DNA from: Gammaproteobacteria bacterium
Lineage (GTDB): Bacteria; Pseudomonadota; Gammaproteobacteria; UBA1113
Length of the DNA: 45,818 nt
Assembly: GCA_021156165.1 (NCBI GenBank)
Contig: JAJNBM010000006.1
Coordinates: 1 to 45,818 of the forward strand
Direction of reading: 5' to 3'
Part shown: piece after piece, positions 36,931 through 45,818 of the stretch
Position numbering within the stretch: the stretch's first letter is position 1
Layout: every line of letters begins with the position of its first letter
The notes under the pieces: generated by a model
Told to the model about the DNA's origin: nothing
Database searches by the model: none
What the model saw: the letters and a program-made list of their open reading frames with translations, nothing else
Made by a program: the position numbers and the translations under genes

Positions 36931-39900
36931 CTACCTTGGTTTTACGCCTTCTTTTTCTCTACCATCATCAGAACAGGAGTTTTCAATAGGAAGCGGGCGG
37001 GACCAAATACCGTATCTAGTAGCAAGCGGTCGAATCCTCTTATCATTCGGCTCAATTTCTTTCCTTTTCCCAGTAACAGCAAGTAATTCTTCTTTTAATT
37101 TTTCACCCAGCGATTTTTCTTTTACTCGTGCTGGTGGCAATTTTCGTTCAGTCGCCGATTTAAGGCCAAAACCATCTTTTTTTAGCGTCTGAGTTAACTC
37201 TGCGGCTAGAGTGTTAGCTTCAAGATCTTCTGTCATACTATCCAATACAGATTCGACATCCCGAACTCGGTTTAGTGCCGTCCCTCTTGTGATTTCTACC
37301 ATTAAATCAGTTGCAGGCTTTAGAGTGTTGATTGAAGCAGACACATCTTTCTTTTCTTTTTCAGCATTTGGCTTGAATGCTGAGTTCAAATTAGGCGCTG
37401 GAGGAGGTGCTGGTATTGTACTGGTCATGTTCTTATCTTTGGAGTCACTATTAGGTAAGACTATTTCTTCTGCTTCGGGCATCTCTTCTAACTCTTGAAC
37501 TAGAATTTTCTCACATAAAGAGAGTAGATTGCTATTTCCCTTCGAATCGATAGCTTCATTTTTGTCTTGTAGCTCTAGCTTCAACTCATTAGAAGCTTTT
37601 CGCAACAGATTTTCGTAAAATTTTGCAGCATCTTTTCTTTCAACACTAGAGCTTTTAGGTTCATCAATTTTTAATAGTTTCTCGGCATTTTCTATTACCA
37701 AAGAGATTTCTGGTATTAAAGATTCCGCCAAATCAAAATGCTCCTGTCTTATTTCTCCTAAAAATAAAGCGTATGCAGCTAGCGCTCGGGTAAAGCGGCG
37801 ATCGAGCCCGATTTCATTTCTTTTATCATACAGGACAGTTATGCGTTGTTTAAACTCTTTGTGAGATACCCCCCTAAACTCTTCCGTCTCTATTTCTTGC
37901 GCCTGTATTTTCGAAGATTCTTCGTATACTGTTGCCTCGTTCATTTGCGCTTCTAGCTTTTTGGATTCTTGCATTGCTTCTTCAATAAAATCTTCTTTAA
38001 CAGAATCGTCAAAAAAAGCATCGCCTTTTGACTCGTTATCCGTAGAGTCCTCGCTGAGAGAAGTGTCTATTGAGCCCAACTCATTCACAGTATCATCTTC
38101 TAGTCTCGCTAAAGCTAACTCAAATAATTTTGCTCCTAAGTCGTTTGGTGAAATATCGGCAGATTCTACCAAAGAATATTTCAATTCGAGTAATAATTCC
38201 TTCTCAATCTCATGCATTTTATTGTCAGGTATTGGGCGTGCAGCGAGTATTATAGTTCGCGCACACAGAGCAATTCTTTTAACAAAATCATCCTCAGTTA
38301 AATTTTTATCCACTAGAGTGATTTTTGCTAAGCGAGTAATCATGCCTTTAGTGGCATTATAATGCATATCTACCGTCTCGCTAGAACCTTTTGCACCATC
38401 CGCAGTAGTAGTGGTTGTTGATTCTCTCAGTAGTGCTTGTATAAATGAATCAAAGTTTTTTAAATATAGCTTATCTTCTTTTTGTATCTGCTCTATACGA
38501 GCTACTTCACAGGAATATCTCTCACTAATAAAATATTTCGAAGCTTGGGGATTATCCTTTAGCCTATTCTCAATAGCTTGCAATTTTAACTTACTTTCTT
38601 CTCGGTTTAGCCCTTTAATGATAGGGATAGCATTTTGAGCCAAAATAACACGGGCATAAGCGAGGATTAATTCTTCAGATTCCCGTGTCGCACTTGAATC
38701 AACAGATATATGAATCTCTTTCTTACCTATTTTGGCTATAGCTTCTACCATCACCTGGACAGCTAAATGCATATCCTCTTGTTCATGCCTATGGACTGTT
38801 ATCCCTACGCCCCGAGCCATATCTTCATCTACGTTTTCAGGGGTAACAGTAAATGTATGATGATTATGATGAAATACTTTAACACTGTCACCCTCTTTAA
38901 AATCATCCTGAGGTATTGCATTTACTAACTCTTCCCTATCGCGACTGTAAATAAATTCCCAACCTGTTACCCTATTCTCAGTTGGGTTCGTTTCAGCCAC
39001 TGTATTGTATGCTTCAATTTTGGCTAAAACGAAATTTGCAAATTCAACAAAAGGCACATCGGCAGATAAATCTGCCGGTTCATTATCTTCTAATTCATAT
39101 ACAGCGCGATTAGGTTTAGGCTTACTCCACTGAGGACTCACAGCTGATATGTTCTCCCTAGCTGATTTTTTTTTAGAAGTCTGGCTAAGTTGTAATACTC
39201 TGGAATGTAATCTAGTAGCAAGGGTTTCTGCTTTACCCATCATTCCAGATAACCGGCCTACAGATCTTGGGGGCTTAGGCCCACCAATAGCATTAAGTTC
39301 ATCTACAATATGGCCTTTTTTACAAAGAAAAGTAACAATATTTCCTTTTAATTGCTTATTTTCTAGTTTTTTTGATAAATTACCTAAACCAATAGGCATT
39401 TCAATATCATAACCGTCTACTTTTAGAGATTCCGGCAAAAAACCTTGATAGACTTTTCCATCATAACCCCGAACAACAAATTTACGTGTTTTTTCTTCAA
39501 TATAAATTTTTTCTTTCTTTGCTTTCTTTGGATCGTTATCAGGCAAAGAAGACATCAAACAAAGAACATATCCTTTATTCATTTCGACTATTTGTTCATT
39601 ATTTGTTGCCGCTATTTTCCACAGTTGGGATACTATATTAGATACATTCCCTTCTGAAGAATGTTCCCAAGTATGATCAATACATTCAGTTAACGCCACA
39701 TATTCTGTCTGGCGTCTACTCACTAATCGGCTTATGTACGTCCTAATATCATATCCACAGGCTGCTGCGCCTCGACCTGAAAATATAGGCATTACAGAAG
39801 GTTGAAAACGCTTACTTCTTTCTGAATGATGCGGCAAAGTGCTTTTCGCATAATATTCCGCCATATTGTGGAGAGGAGTACTATCCGCAGCCAAACGAGA

Positions 39901-40683
39901 TATTAAATCACGGGTATCTTGCGTGGCATCCCGTATTGCACTAATAACACGCACTACTTTGTCACCAACAAAACCGTGTTCTGCTCCCTTTAATCTTTTA
40001 GCTAAATAAGGAGTAATAAAATCTGAGGTGATACCCACTGTTAGGATAACTTTCGATATTATATCATCACCTTGGGCTTCACTCGCTACAGCTATTTCAA
40101 CCTGTGGTAATTTCTTTATTAGATCTTCAGCAAGAGTATTTAAATCTTGATAATCTAATAGTGATAAAAGTCGATAGATACACTGTTCTTGGATCTTCAC
40201 GACTTGATCTAATCTTTGCCTCACATCTAAAAGAAATACTTTTTCAGCAGTGTTAAATGGGATTATAAAGTCTGAAGTGAGTTTATCTCTATATTCACAA
40301 AAAGCTTTATAACGGCTAATCTCTTGTAGACACATTTCGGCAACAAGTTCTCTTGCCCTATCTGGATTCGGTTCTATTCGTTTAAGTTCACTGCTATCAC
40401 GTACAATACGCTGTTTTAATTGAGGATCATTTATTTTTTGAGGTTCTACCTCTATATGAGGCAAAGCCCAACGAATAATCTCCCCATCCAAATTACGACT
40501 AAGATATTGACGTGTGCCCGGATCTACATAAATATCGCCTTTTCTTACTTTGCTTTCTCCCTCTTCAGGTAAAGAAGACATTAAATATAGTTCATAACTA
40601 AGACGAAATGCATTCGGTCCAGCAGATTCAATGCGCTTAGTAACAGCGTTATTAATATCGCCCATATCAATATCAACAGCCAA
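36931..40683 (-). CDS. Giant protein of unknown function, PmrA-box gene, probable secreted effector
   Basis: 1250 residues, soluble, no signal peptide or membrane helix. The start is a TTG at 40683 with AGGAG 7 bases upstream; an in-frame stop lies 12 codons before it and the next ATG is poorly placed. Residues about 33-95 and 370-455 repeat one module: LMSSLP, a K-rich gap, IYV/IYIE, T-R, a strand with DGxxxxxxLP, then QLK-x-x-IV. Residues about 627-710 hold an alpha/beta module (ITVHRHEQEDMHLAVQVMVE onwards) also seen in the two large genes to the right. The last 400 residues are acidic coiled-coil-like with a Pro-rich IPAPPPAPN. I recognise no enzyme motif. Confidence 0.8.
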   Translation of the reverse strand: MAVDIDMGDINNAVTKRIESAGPNAFRLSYELYLMSSLPEEGESKVRKGDIYVDPGTRQYLSRNLDGEIIRWALPHIEVEPQKINDPQLKQRIVRDSSELKRIEPNPDRARELVAEMCLQEISRYKAFCEYRDKLTSDFIIPFNTAEKVFLLDVRQRLDQVVKIQEQCIYRLLSLLDYQDLNTLAEDLIKKLPQVEIAVASEAQGDDIISKVILTVGITSDFITPYLAKRLKGAEHGFVGDKVVRVISAIRDATQDTRDLISRLAADSTPLHNMAEYYAKSTLPHHSERSKRFQPSVMPIFSGRGAAACGYDIRTYISRLVSRRQTEYVALTECIDHTWEHSSEGNVSNIVSQLWKIAATNNEQIVEMNKGYVLCLMSSLPDNDPKKAKKEKIYIEEKTRKFVVRGYDGKVYQGFLPESLKVDGYDIEMPIGLGNLSKKLENKQLKGNIVTFLCKKGHIVDELNAIGGPKPPRSVGRLSGMMGKAETLATRLHSRVLQLSQTSKKKSARENISAVSPQWSKPKPNRAVYELEDNEPADLSADVPFVEFANFVLAKIEAYNTVAETNPTENRVTGWEFIYSRDREELVNAIPQDDFKEGDSVKVFHHNHHTFTVTPENVDEDMARGVGITVHRHEQEDMHLAVQVMVEAIAKIGKKEIHISVDSSATRESEELILAYARVILAQNAIPIIKGLNREESKLKLQAIENRLKDNPQASKYFISERYSCEVARIEQIQKEDKLYLKNFDSFIQALLRESTTTTTADGAKGSSETVDMHYNATKGMITRLAKITLVDKNLTEDDFVKRIALCARTIILAARPIPDNKMHEIEKELLLELKYSLVESADISPNDLGAKLFELALARLEDDTVNELGSIDTSLSEDSTDNESKGDAFFDDSVKEDFIEEAMQESKKLEAQMNEATVYEESSKIQAQEIETEEFRGVSHKEFKQRITVLYDKRNEIGLDRRFTRALAAYALFLGEIRQEHFDLAESLIPEISLVIENAEKLLKIDEPKSSSVERKDAAKFYENLLRKASNELKLELQDKNEAIDSKGNSNLLSLCEKILVQELEEMPEAEEIVLPNSDSKDKNMTSTIPAPPPAPNLNSAFKPNAEKEKKDVSASINTLKPATDLMVEITRGTALNRVRDVESVLDSMTEDLEANTLAAELTQTLKKDGFGLKSATERKLPPARVKEKSLGEKLKEELLAVTGKRKEIEPNDKRIRPLATRYGIWSRPLPIENSCSDDGREKEGVKPR

Positions 40684-40905
40684 TCTAATTCTCCTGCACT
40701 GGGAATTTCGCCCGTTTTACTTGTACCAACCATAATTGCACGTCTCCATCATATTCTAATTTTACAAATTCTCCAGTGTAGATGATACGTCGTCAGGAAT
40801 GCTCTTATTTTTCTTATGCAAACCGATCGACGAGTAGGAAAACCATATTCATCTACACCCTATACTCCTTCGCTCATAGTTGTGCTTTTTATTAAAGTAA
40901 CAACT

Positions 40906-40938
40906 AGTATAAGGTATAGATCTTAAGGAAAACTTAAG
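40906..40938 (-). promoter_or_regulatory. PmrA-type box with matching -10
   Basis: CTTAAG (40938-40933), 5 bases, CTTAAG (40927-40922), 10 bases, TATACT (40911-40906) on the minus strand. It matches YTTAAK-N5-YTTAAK perfectly, and its spacing to the -10 puts the box over the -35 position. It implies a leader of about 220 bases before the TTG start. Apart from this and a degraded REP-like end near 41200-41255 (GCGCCCCCTG ... GGGGGTTCGCCCTAC), I see nothing in the 577-base gap. Confidence 0.7.
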
Positions 40939-41199
40939 AGCACAAGTATTTGTGAAGATTTTTAAAAAGATGGAGTCGTCCCTGAAAAACTTCCTATGCA
41001 GCCCCTGATAGGGAAATGGGAAATCATGACCGAATATTTTTTCTTAAATTAAATACGCTACTCGCTTGTGCGCCGTGACAGGTCCAGATATTCTTCAGCT
41101 ATCAAAATTAAGCTCATAGGAAAAAATAACCTGTTTGATAAAAAACTGTGTTGTTTTTCAACAACTTAGGCATTCAATTCGTGAGGATAAATCAGCTCA

Positions 41200-41255
41200 C
41201 GAGCGCCCCCTGCCCCCTTAGTTCGCATTATCCTTGCGATGGGGGTTCGCCCTAC
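41200..41255. repeat. Degenerate REP-like element, copy 9
   Basis: GCGCCCCCTGCCCCC to GGGGGTTCGCCCTACATTTT, following the stop of the 1048-residue gene. Only the outlines of the family remain. Confidence 0.45.
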
Positions 41256-41260
41256 ATTTT

Positions 41261-44200
41261 TTAAACCTCAAAAGACAAAGCGCGGGCAGCGCTGGTTTTA
41301 ACCGCTACGGCTGACTCTTCTTGACCCAGAGTAGCAAAAAAGCCGCTGTTATTTTGCGATGCATTCATCTCAAGTTTGTACTGATACTTCCTGGCTAAAG
41401 ACCAGTTTATTATTTGCAATCTGCGCTCTAATTCCGTAGCCTCTAAAATAATATTGCCCAACATAACTCTAGGAAAAACGGCTTGTTCTAATGCTTCTCC
41501 TACATATTTCTCTATTAACTCATATACTTCTTCTTCTGATGCAGAAGCGGCAATCTTTATGTCTAATATATTTCCCCCCCTTGCACGCATAGATTCCACC
41601 ATGCTACTTACAGCCATAGCAACATCGCCTTTTTTATGCCTATAGGCCGTGATATAGAGATCCTCTACAGGTAATACTGCAGGAGGGTTGTGCATGGATT
41701 CCTTTGTTTTCACCTCCGCGGTAAAAACCAAGTCTACATCTTCATAAACCTCAATGGAATTGCAGGCCGTTACATTATCGCATCGACTCACAATAGCGTT
41801 AGATTTTATATATTTCTCAACGCGCCATTGTGAACTCGCCTCTACCGCTATTTTCTGCTCCACATTTTCTACTAAGCTTTGAAAATTGCCTTTAGTAGCA
41901 CAGCTAACAGTGCTTTCTGCCTTTTTCTCTGTAACTGCTCTTACAGGAGATCGTATTTCATTTATGGCATCTTCTGTGTGTTGCCTTGGTCTTCTATCCC
42001 GACCTGTTTTTGAAACAAGCTTCTGTTTAATCTCAACATTTAAGCTAGTCTTCGTTCCTAATACTGTATTCTCTTTGCTGTTGCGCTCAAGGATTTTATC
42101 CCCTAATCCTGCATAGGTAGTACAATGAGGTCGACTGTTGACGAGGTTAAATAGTTCAAGAACAGAATGGGACTCTTCTATTTTCAAAAGTTGGTTTGGA
42201 TGCTGGGCATCATACTGCTGAGATTCGTTTGACAATAATGCAGATAAAGATTGCACGGTCAGAAAAATATTACCCACACCTAATGATAATAGAAAATCAT
42301 CCGATAAGATTTGACCCATTTTCATATTTCTTTCTAAGATATTTTGCGCTAATACTTCCAGAAGATAATAGGGCATCTTTAAAAGAGCACCGGCATACCT
42401 AGATAAAAAAAACTGATCGCCTTTTTCAGGCAGTAGAATCTCTTCCAAAATCTTTATAGAAATTTTCTCTCTATTTTTTTGCAGAATTTCTAAGCAACTA
42501 TCATAAAATATATTTGTGTTTCTAAGCGCGTCTATTTGTCTAGTGATTTCTTCTTCCAGAAGGTTTTTTGCAATTAGGTTTCTTGTGCTTGTAAATTGCC
42601 CAGCCGTCATCTTTGTGTCTAAAAAGTTAGCCAATGCAGTAATAACCGTTTGCGGAATATTAGGAGAAGAGGTCACTTCCCTTTTCTTTTGAGCCAAAAA
42701 CTTACTCAACGCGCTCTCTTTATCTGTAAAAACCTCTTTCCAAAATTGTGGCAATTGCTTAATATCTTCTTGATTCAATGCTGTCAAGCTTTTATTTTCG
42801 CCTAACTTGTCTTTAATTTCTGGTACAAACAATAAAATATCCACTATATCGTAAGATTGCTGAAACTCCCTCAAAACTTCGTTCAAAGAACGGCTAACCG
42901 ATTTCACGGCTGGAATCAGCGCACTCACAATTTGTTGTACTTGCAAAAATGGCTCCTGCATATCAGCCTTAAATGCAGTTTGTACAGCTTGCAACAGAGA
43001 AAGCTCTAACTCTAATGGATTATCATCTATGAAATAATGGCCAAATTCTTTTAGGTCTTGTAATAGAAGCGGTTGCTTGCGCAAAACCCCGCACATCCTT
43101 TTAAAGAATTCTAATTTCTGTTTGGCTCTATCTCGCTTAGTTGCAAAAGATAGGAATGCTGGCTTAAGATGGTTTTTACATTTTGTGTGCATTAAAAAAT
43201 AAGCGAGGCTGTAATGCTGATCTTTGTTTAGATGCTCGCTAAGCAACGTAACTAGTTCTTTAGGGCGAACATACCCATCCTCCTTGCACGCGCGTACACT
43301 ATTATCTCTAGTAGATATGTAGCTTATTCTTTTATAGCATTCTTTAGCTCTTATCCGATTGGAGTCATCAAAAACCAAAAGTTTTAGTATTTCTTTAGCA
43401 TGCAATTCTCGCCTAGTACATTGTTGCACCCATAGGAGCGGCAATTGATTAAAAGCTCTAAAGGTTTTTAGATTGGCAGCAAAAGATTCACAGGCGTCGG
43501 CATTATTCTTCAGCAACGTGTCTATTTGTTCTAAATATTCCATAAATAACAGAGAATATTCACTTTGTTTTTTCAAGGTGCTTTCTTTATAAAAATCTAG
43601 AAAGTGCTCAATGACGGCTTTATTGGTTTGGCCATTCTGTTCAAGAGAAATCCCGATTTTTGCGATCAAATCAGAATAACCCAGAAGCAGTTTAAAACAT
43701 TCTTCTTTCTTCTCTAAGGAATCATATCTCTCTAAGAAAGTGCTGATGGCATTTTGTAGGTTTCTATCTTCACCAGCAGCCACTGTACGCAGTGATTCAC
43801 ATATCGTTTTGCAATATAATTTTGTTTTATTACGCAACTTGTGTTGTTCTGCTAAAAAATAGCATAACGCAGATAAGAACTTATGTATAAGTTCTTTCTG
43901 TGGCGGTGTAAGCGCAAATTCTTTTTCTTTTGTAAGAATAAATAAAAGATTGTTTGACAAGCCTAATAATTCTTCTAGAAAAGTGTTTTCGTTCTTGTCT
44001 AGTTCCACAAAAGTATTTATAGTTTTTCCGGCATTATATTGGCCGCAAGAAAATAGATTATCTTCTATTTTTATCGCATCATAAATAGCGTTCGTTAACT
44101 GCGATGAAGGTATGGCTTTAAAACTGTTCCTTTTTGTATTATGACCGCCTATAGTACTAAGGTGACGTACACCTTCACGTAATTTCATTACGCTCTTGTG

Positions 44201-44407
44201 CAAAGGCTTTATAATGCTAGCCCTTAGAGAAGATCGTTTGTGGTCAAATGAAAATGGTCCATCGCCACGATACATTGTGTGGGCAATAAAACAAACATCC
44301 AGCAGAGCATCTATTCTAGGATTGTAAACATCATCATCCAATCGATTCAATTGTTTATGATGGCCTCTTTCTAAAGGCGAAAAAAAGGGAAACTTTTCAG
44401 TAGACAT
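41261..44407 (-). CDS. Large helical protein of unknown function, sharing a module with its neighbours
   Basis: 1048 residues, mostly alpha-helical, no signal peptide or membrane segment. The first 760 residues are Leu/Lys/Glu-rich helices without a recognised family. A polar, poorly ordered stretch (about 780-905) leads to a C-terminal alpha/beta module: LYITAYRHKKGDVAMAVSSM (917-936), GGNILDIKIAASASEEEVYE, ALEQAVFPRVMLGN and an ELERRLQ helix (to about 1010). This module aligns with residues 627-710 of the 1250-residue protein. AGGG is 10 bases before the ATG. The upstream half-box TTTCAG-N5-CTTAAA (minus strand, 44807-44791) is a poor PmrA match. Effector status is inference. Confidence 0.75.
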   Translation of the reverse strand: MSTEKFPFFSPLERGHHKQLNRLDDDVYNPRIDALLDVCFIAHTMYRGDGPFSFDHKRSSLRASIIKPLHKSVMKLREGVRHLSTIGGHNTKRNSFKAIPSSQLTNAIYDAIKIEDNLFSCGQYNAGKTINTFVELDKNENTFLEELLGLSNNLLFILTKEKEFALTPPQKELIHKFLSALCYFLAEQHKLRNKTKLYCKTICESLRTVAAGEDRNLQNAISTFLERYDSLEKKEECFKLLLGYSDLIAKIGISLEQNGQTNKAVIEHFLDFYKESTLKKQSEYSLLFMEYLEQIDTLLKNNADACESFAANLKTFRAFNQLPLLWVQQCTRRELHAKEILKLLVFDDSNRIRAKECYKRISYISTRDNSVRACKEDGYVRPKELVTLLSEHLNKDQHYSLAYFLMHTKCKNHLKPAFLSFATKRDRAKQKLEFFKRMCGVLRKQPLLLQDLKEFGHYFIDDNPLELELSLLQAVQTAFKADMQEPFLQVQQIVSALIPAVKSVSRSLNEVLREFQQSYDIVDILLFVPEIKDKLGENKSLTALNQEDIKQLPQFWKEVFTDKESALSKFLAQKKREVTSSPNIPQTVITALANFLDTKMTAGQFTSTRNLIAKNLLEEEITRQIDALRNTNIFYDSCLEILQKNREKISIKILEEILLPEKGDQFFLSRYAGALLKMPYYLLEVLAQNILERNMKMGQILSDDFLLSLGVGNIFLTVQSLSALLSNESQQYDAQHPNQLLKIEESHSVLELFNLVNSRPHCTTYAGLGDKILERNSKENTVLGTKTSLNVEIKQKLVSKTGRDRRPRQHTEDAINEIRSPVRAVTEKKAESTVSCATKGNFQSLVENVEQKIAVEASSQWRVEKYIKSNAIVSRCDNVTACNSIEVYEDVDLVFTAEVKTKESMHNPPAVLPVEDLYITAYRHKKGDVAMAVSSMVESMRARGGNILDIKIAASASEEEVYELIEKYVGEALEQAVFPRVMLGNIILEATELERRLQIINWSLARKYQYKLEMNASQNNSGFFATLGQEESAVAVKTSAARALSFEV

Positions 44408-44487
44408 TTCAATTTACCCTGAATTAAAGAGAGTATTGAAAGGGGACAACTATGCGCGCCCTGAGAATATATTCCATCTCTCTGCTT

Positions 44488-44540
44488 CCTAGCGGTCGCG
44501 GCGTGGTTAATCCCTTCCTACCCGAGCCGCGACCGCTAGG
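44488..44540. repeat. Perfect 15-bp inverted repeat
   Basis: CCTAGCGGTCGCGGC (44488-44502), 23-base loop, GCCGCGACCGCTAGG (44526-44540); weaker pairing continues outside (CTCTCT/AGAGAG). GC-rich in an AT-rich surrounding, related to the copies at 44881-44982. Confidence 0.7.
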
Positions 44541-44880
44541 GTGCGGCGAGAAAGAGAGATTAGGAAATGTGGACTGTTTTTTTGTTGACGCTGTGAAGCG
44601 TTGTATATTAAACAGCAATGTCATAGAGATTGTGTCTATGATTATAATCATTATTTCAAACTTCCTTCGGTCTTTTATTTAAATTATTATAAGATTAATG
44701 TGTACTCATCTATATTAACACATTTCTGGGTTTTTCGTAATAAGATCAGCGTGTTACTTCTTGTCTTAGCTGATAACGGTAGAGTATAGATTTAAGGAGA
44801 GCTGAAAGCAAATAGAGAGTTACGATAATTTGAGGGCAAACGCCTCTAACAAGTACGAAGCACGAAAAATACCAACGCGT

Positions 44881-44982
44881 TATCCAAACCGCGGCCGTGA
44901 GAGAGCGGTTGTGTTGAATTGCCGCTCCCCACGCATCATGGTTCGGATATTTAACCGCTCCCTGACGGTCGCGGCTCGGATT
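44881..44982. repeat. Inverted pair of GC-rich 30-bp repeats with a third copy inside
   Basis: Left arm TATCCAAACCGCGGCCGTGA... (44881-44910) pairs with AACCGCTCCCTGACGGTCGC... (44953-44982) with about 6 mismatches. The loop contains a direct, decayed copy, CCGCTCCCCACGCATCATGG (44921 onwards, ending TTCGGAT). This and the repeat at 44488 fill much of the 652-base gap between the two large genes; no coding region is evident there. Confidence 0.65.
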
Positions 44983-45059
44983 TTTTGCTCCCTTCAGTCA
45001 GTACTAGGTTACTGCTTTAAGAGCTGAGATACGGTGCTAGCAGATAGCTTTGCGTGCTA

Positions 45060-45818
45060 TCAGTAACCAAGCGTTCTGGAAGGCCCCTTGCCATTTGCCT
45101 GCTCAACCACACGGGACGCCGCTCCCGGCCCTTTTTCCGTGCGACTGCGAGACGTAGGAACACTACCATCAGGGGAGGAATCATTAGGCTTCCCACCACA
45201 ATTCCCCAGAAAACGTGGACTGTTTGGATCTTTTCGATTTTTTTTATGCGGCTCTACTTTCATCTTTTGCTCTTGCTGCTTCTGCACAGCTGGCTGCTCA
45301 CTTCTAACAATATAGGACAAAATTTGATCGCATTTTTGTTCTTCAGTTATATCCTTTAGTTTTGTCCGATCGAACTCCAGCGGCATTTCGTCAAGCAACC
45401 TTGCCAGCGAAGCTTCATTTTTAACAATCATTTTAATATAGACTTTTGTGTAGACATATTTTTCCGGATCATTCGCATCCTGAGGAGACATTTGTCTAGC
45501 TGTTCGTTCTTGCCTTTTAAAAAATTCTAACGATTCATACAGGCTGTTTTCTCTTTTCAGTGCAGGTACCAACCCATAACCTAGAGCCTCACACAAGGCC
45601 GTATATTCTCGCCCTTGTTTTTCTTTATCCGACTCACCTGTCTTCTTATTTATATTAATCTTGATAGTTTTAGCGCCTGCCTCTCTATACACAGCCAGCA
45701 TTTGTTTAAACCCCTCGGGAAAACCGTTTGGGCCACTGCACTTTGCTGTAACGATACCCGTATGAGGATCATGGAGAAGCTTTATTGTAAATTCGGGAAC
45801 GTGCTTGCCATCCTTCAA
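45060..45818 (-). CDS. Large unknown protein, C-terminal part only (5' end outside window)
   Basis: At least 252 residues; the frame is open to the right edge, so the first visible codon is not a start. It begins with a beta-rich segment, then GFPEGFKQMLAVYREAGAKT, IKININKKTGE, a helix with YTALCEALGYGLVPALKREN and SLYESLEFFKRQ: the same strand-helix-strand-helix pattern as the module in the other two large proteins. About 110 residues of charged helix follow, and the last 60 are a basic, Ser/Pro/Gly-rich disordered tail (KKNRKDPNSPRFLGNCGGKP...). Function unknown; probable member of the same family. Confidence 0.7.
   Translation of the reverse strand: MKDGKHVPEFTIKLLHDPHTGIVTAKCSGPNGFPEGFKQMLAVYREAGAKTIKININKKTGESDKEKQGREYTALCEALGYGLVPALKRENSLYESLEFFKRQERTARQMSPQDANDPEKYVYTKVYIKMIVKNEASLARLLDEMPLEFDRTKLKDITEEQKCDQILSYIVRSEQPAVQKQQEQKMKVEPHKKNRKDPNSPRFLGNCGGKPNDSSPDGSVPTSRSRTEKGPGAASRVVEQANGKGPSRTLGY

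Noticed and set aside
40581..40733. 50-codon frame (MVGTSKTGEIPSAGELDWLL...) overlapping the start of the 1250-residue gene in another frame
   Set aside because: Its ribosome spacing is poor and its hydrophobic half is just the out-of-frame reading of the large gene; a leader peptide is possible but unsupported.
44791..44807. PmrA box for the 1048-residue gene (TTTCAG-N5-CTTAAA on the minus strand)
   Set aside because: One half-site is imperfect, no -10 stands at the required distance, and the start codon is about 380 bases away.

Overview
The window looks like a chromosomal segment of a host-associated gammaproteobacterium, most plausibly of the Legionellales/Coxiella/Rickettsiella side of the tree. 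The reasons are the gene order yqgE-ruvX-pyrB-pyrC', the atpIBEFHAGDC-glmU-glmS block, several MFS carriers of the kind expanded in intracellular bacteria, an AT-leaning composition, and very large proteins of unknown function, one of them behind a textbook PmrA box (the response regulator that controls Dot/Icm effector genes in Legionella and Coxiella). The assignment is inference; there is no 16S or marker search behind it.

Layout. 1-2918 (minus): a small coupled protein, algH/yqgE, ruvX, pyrB and the start of a dihydroorotase-like pyrC' that lacks the catalytic HxH motif. 3073-3912 (minus): a periplasmic DsbC/DsbG-type protein with a strong promoter. 4202-6467 (plus): aroQ-accB-accC. 6886-14061: an MFS carrier, a MATE-type membrane protein, recG coupled to an HxlR regulator, and a divergent drug-type MFS pump; two related palindromic TA-ended elements sit here. 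14223-18442 (minus): ppsA and a three-gene bufferin/HvfABC-type RiPP set (Cys-repeat precursor, DUF692 enzyme, DUF2063 partner). 18723-18809: tRNA-Leu(CAG) with a near-consensus promoter. 19153-21771: two tandem MFS paralogues. 21849-25650 (minus): a lysozyme-fold lipoprotein, glmS and glmU. 25772-32789 (minus): the complete F1Fo ATP synthase operon. 33096-34256: an AAA/DUF4143 ATPase behind a striking set of palindromes. 34741 to the end: accessory territory with an EEP-fold-like protein, a decayed gene, two giant minus-strand proteins (1250 and 1048 residues) and a third that runs off the right edge.

The first three quarters are mostly core metabolism: pyrimidine, aromatic, fatty-acid and amino-sugar synthesis, gluconeogenesis, ATP synthesis, DNA repair. 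They are sprinkled with about ten copies of a roughly 60-bp REP-like palindrome, including copies inside the atp operon. The last quarter has no recognisable housekeeping gene and looks like an effector island. The three large minus-strand proteins there appear to share one alpha/beta module of about 80 residues, and the 1250-residue one carries an internal duplication of a second module; this is the best candidate for something undescribed. The bufferin-type locus is the best candidate for a recently recognised but still poorly known system.
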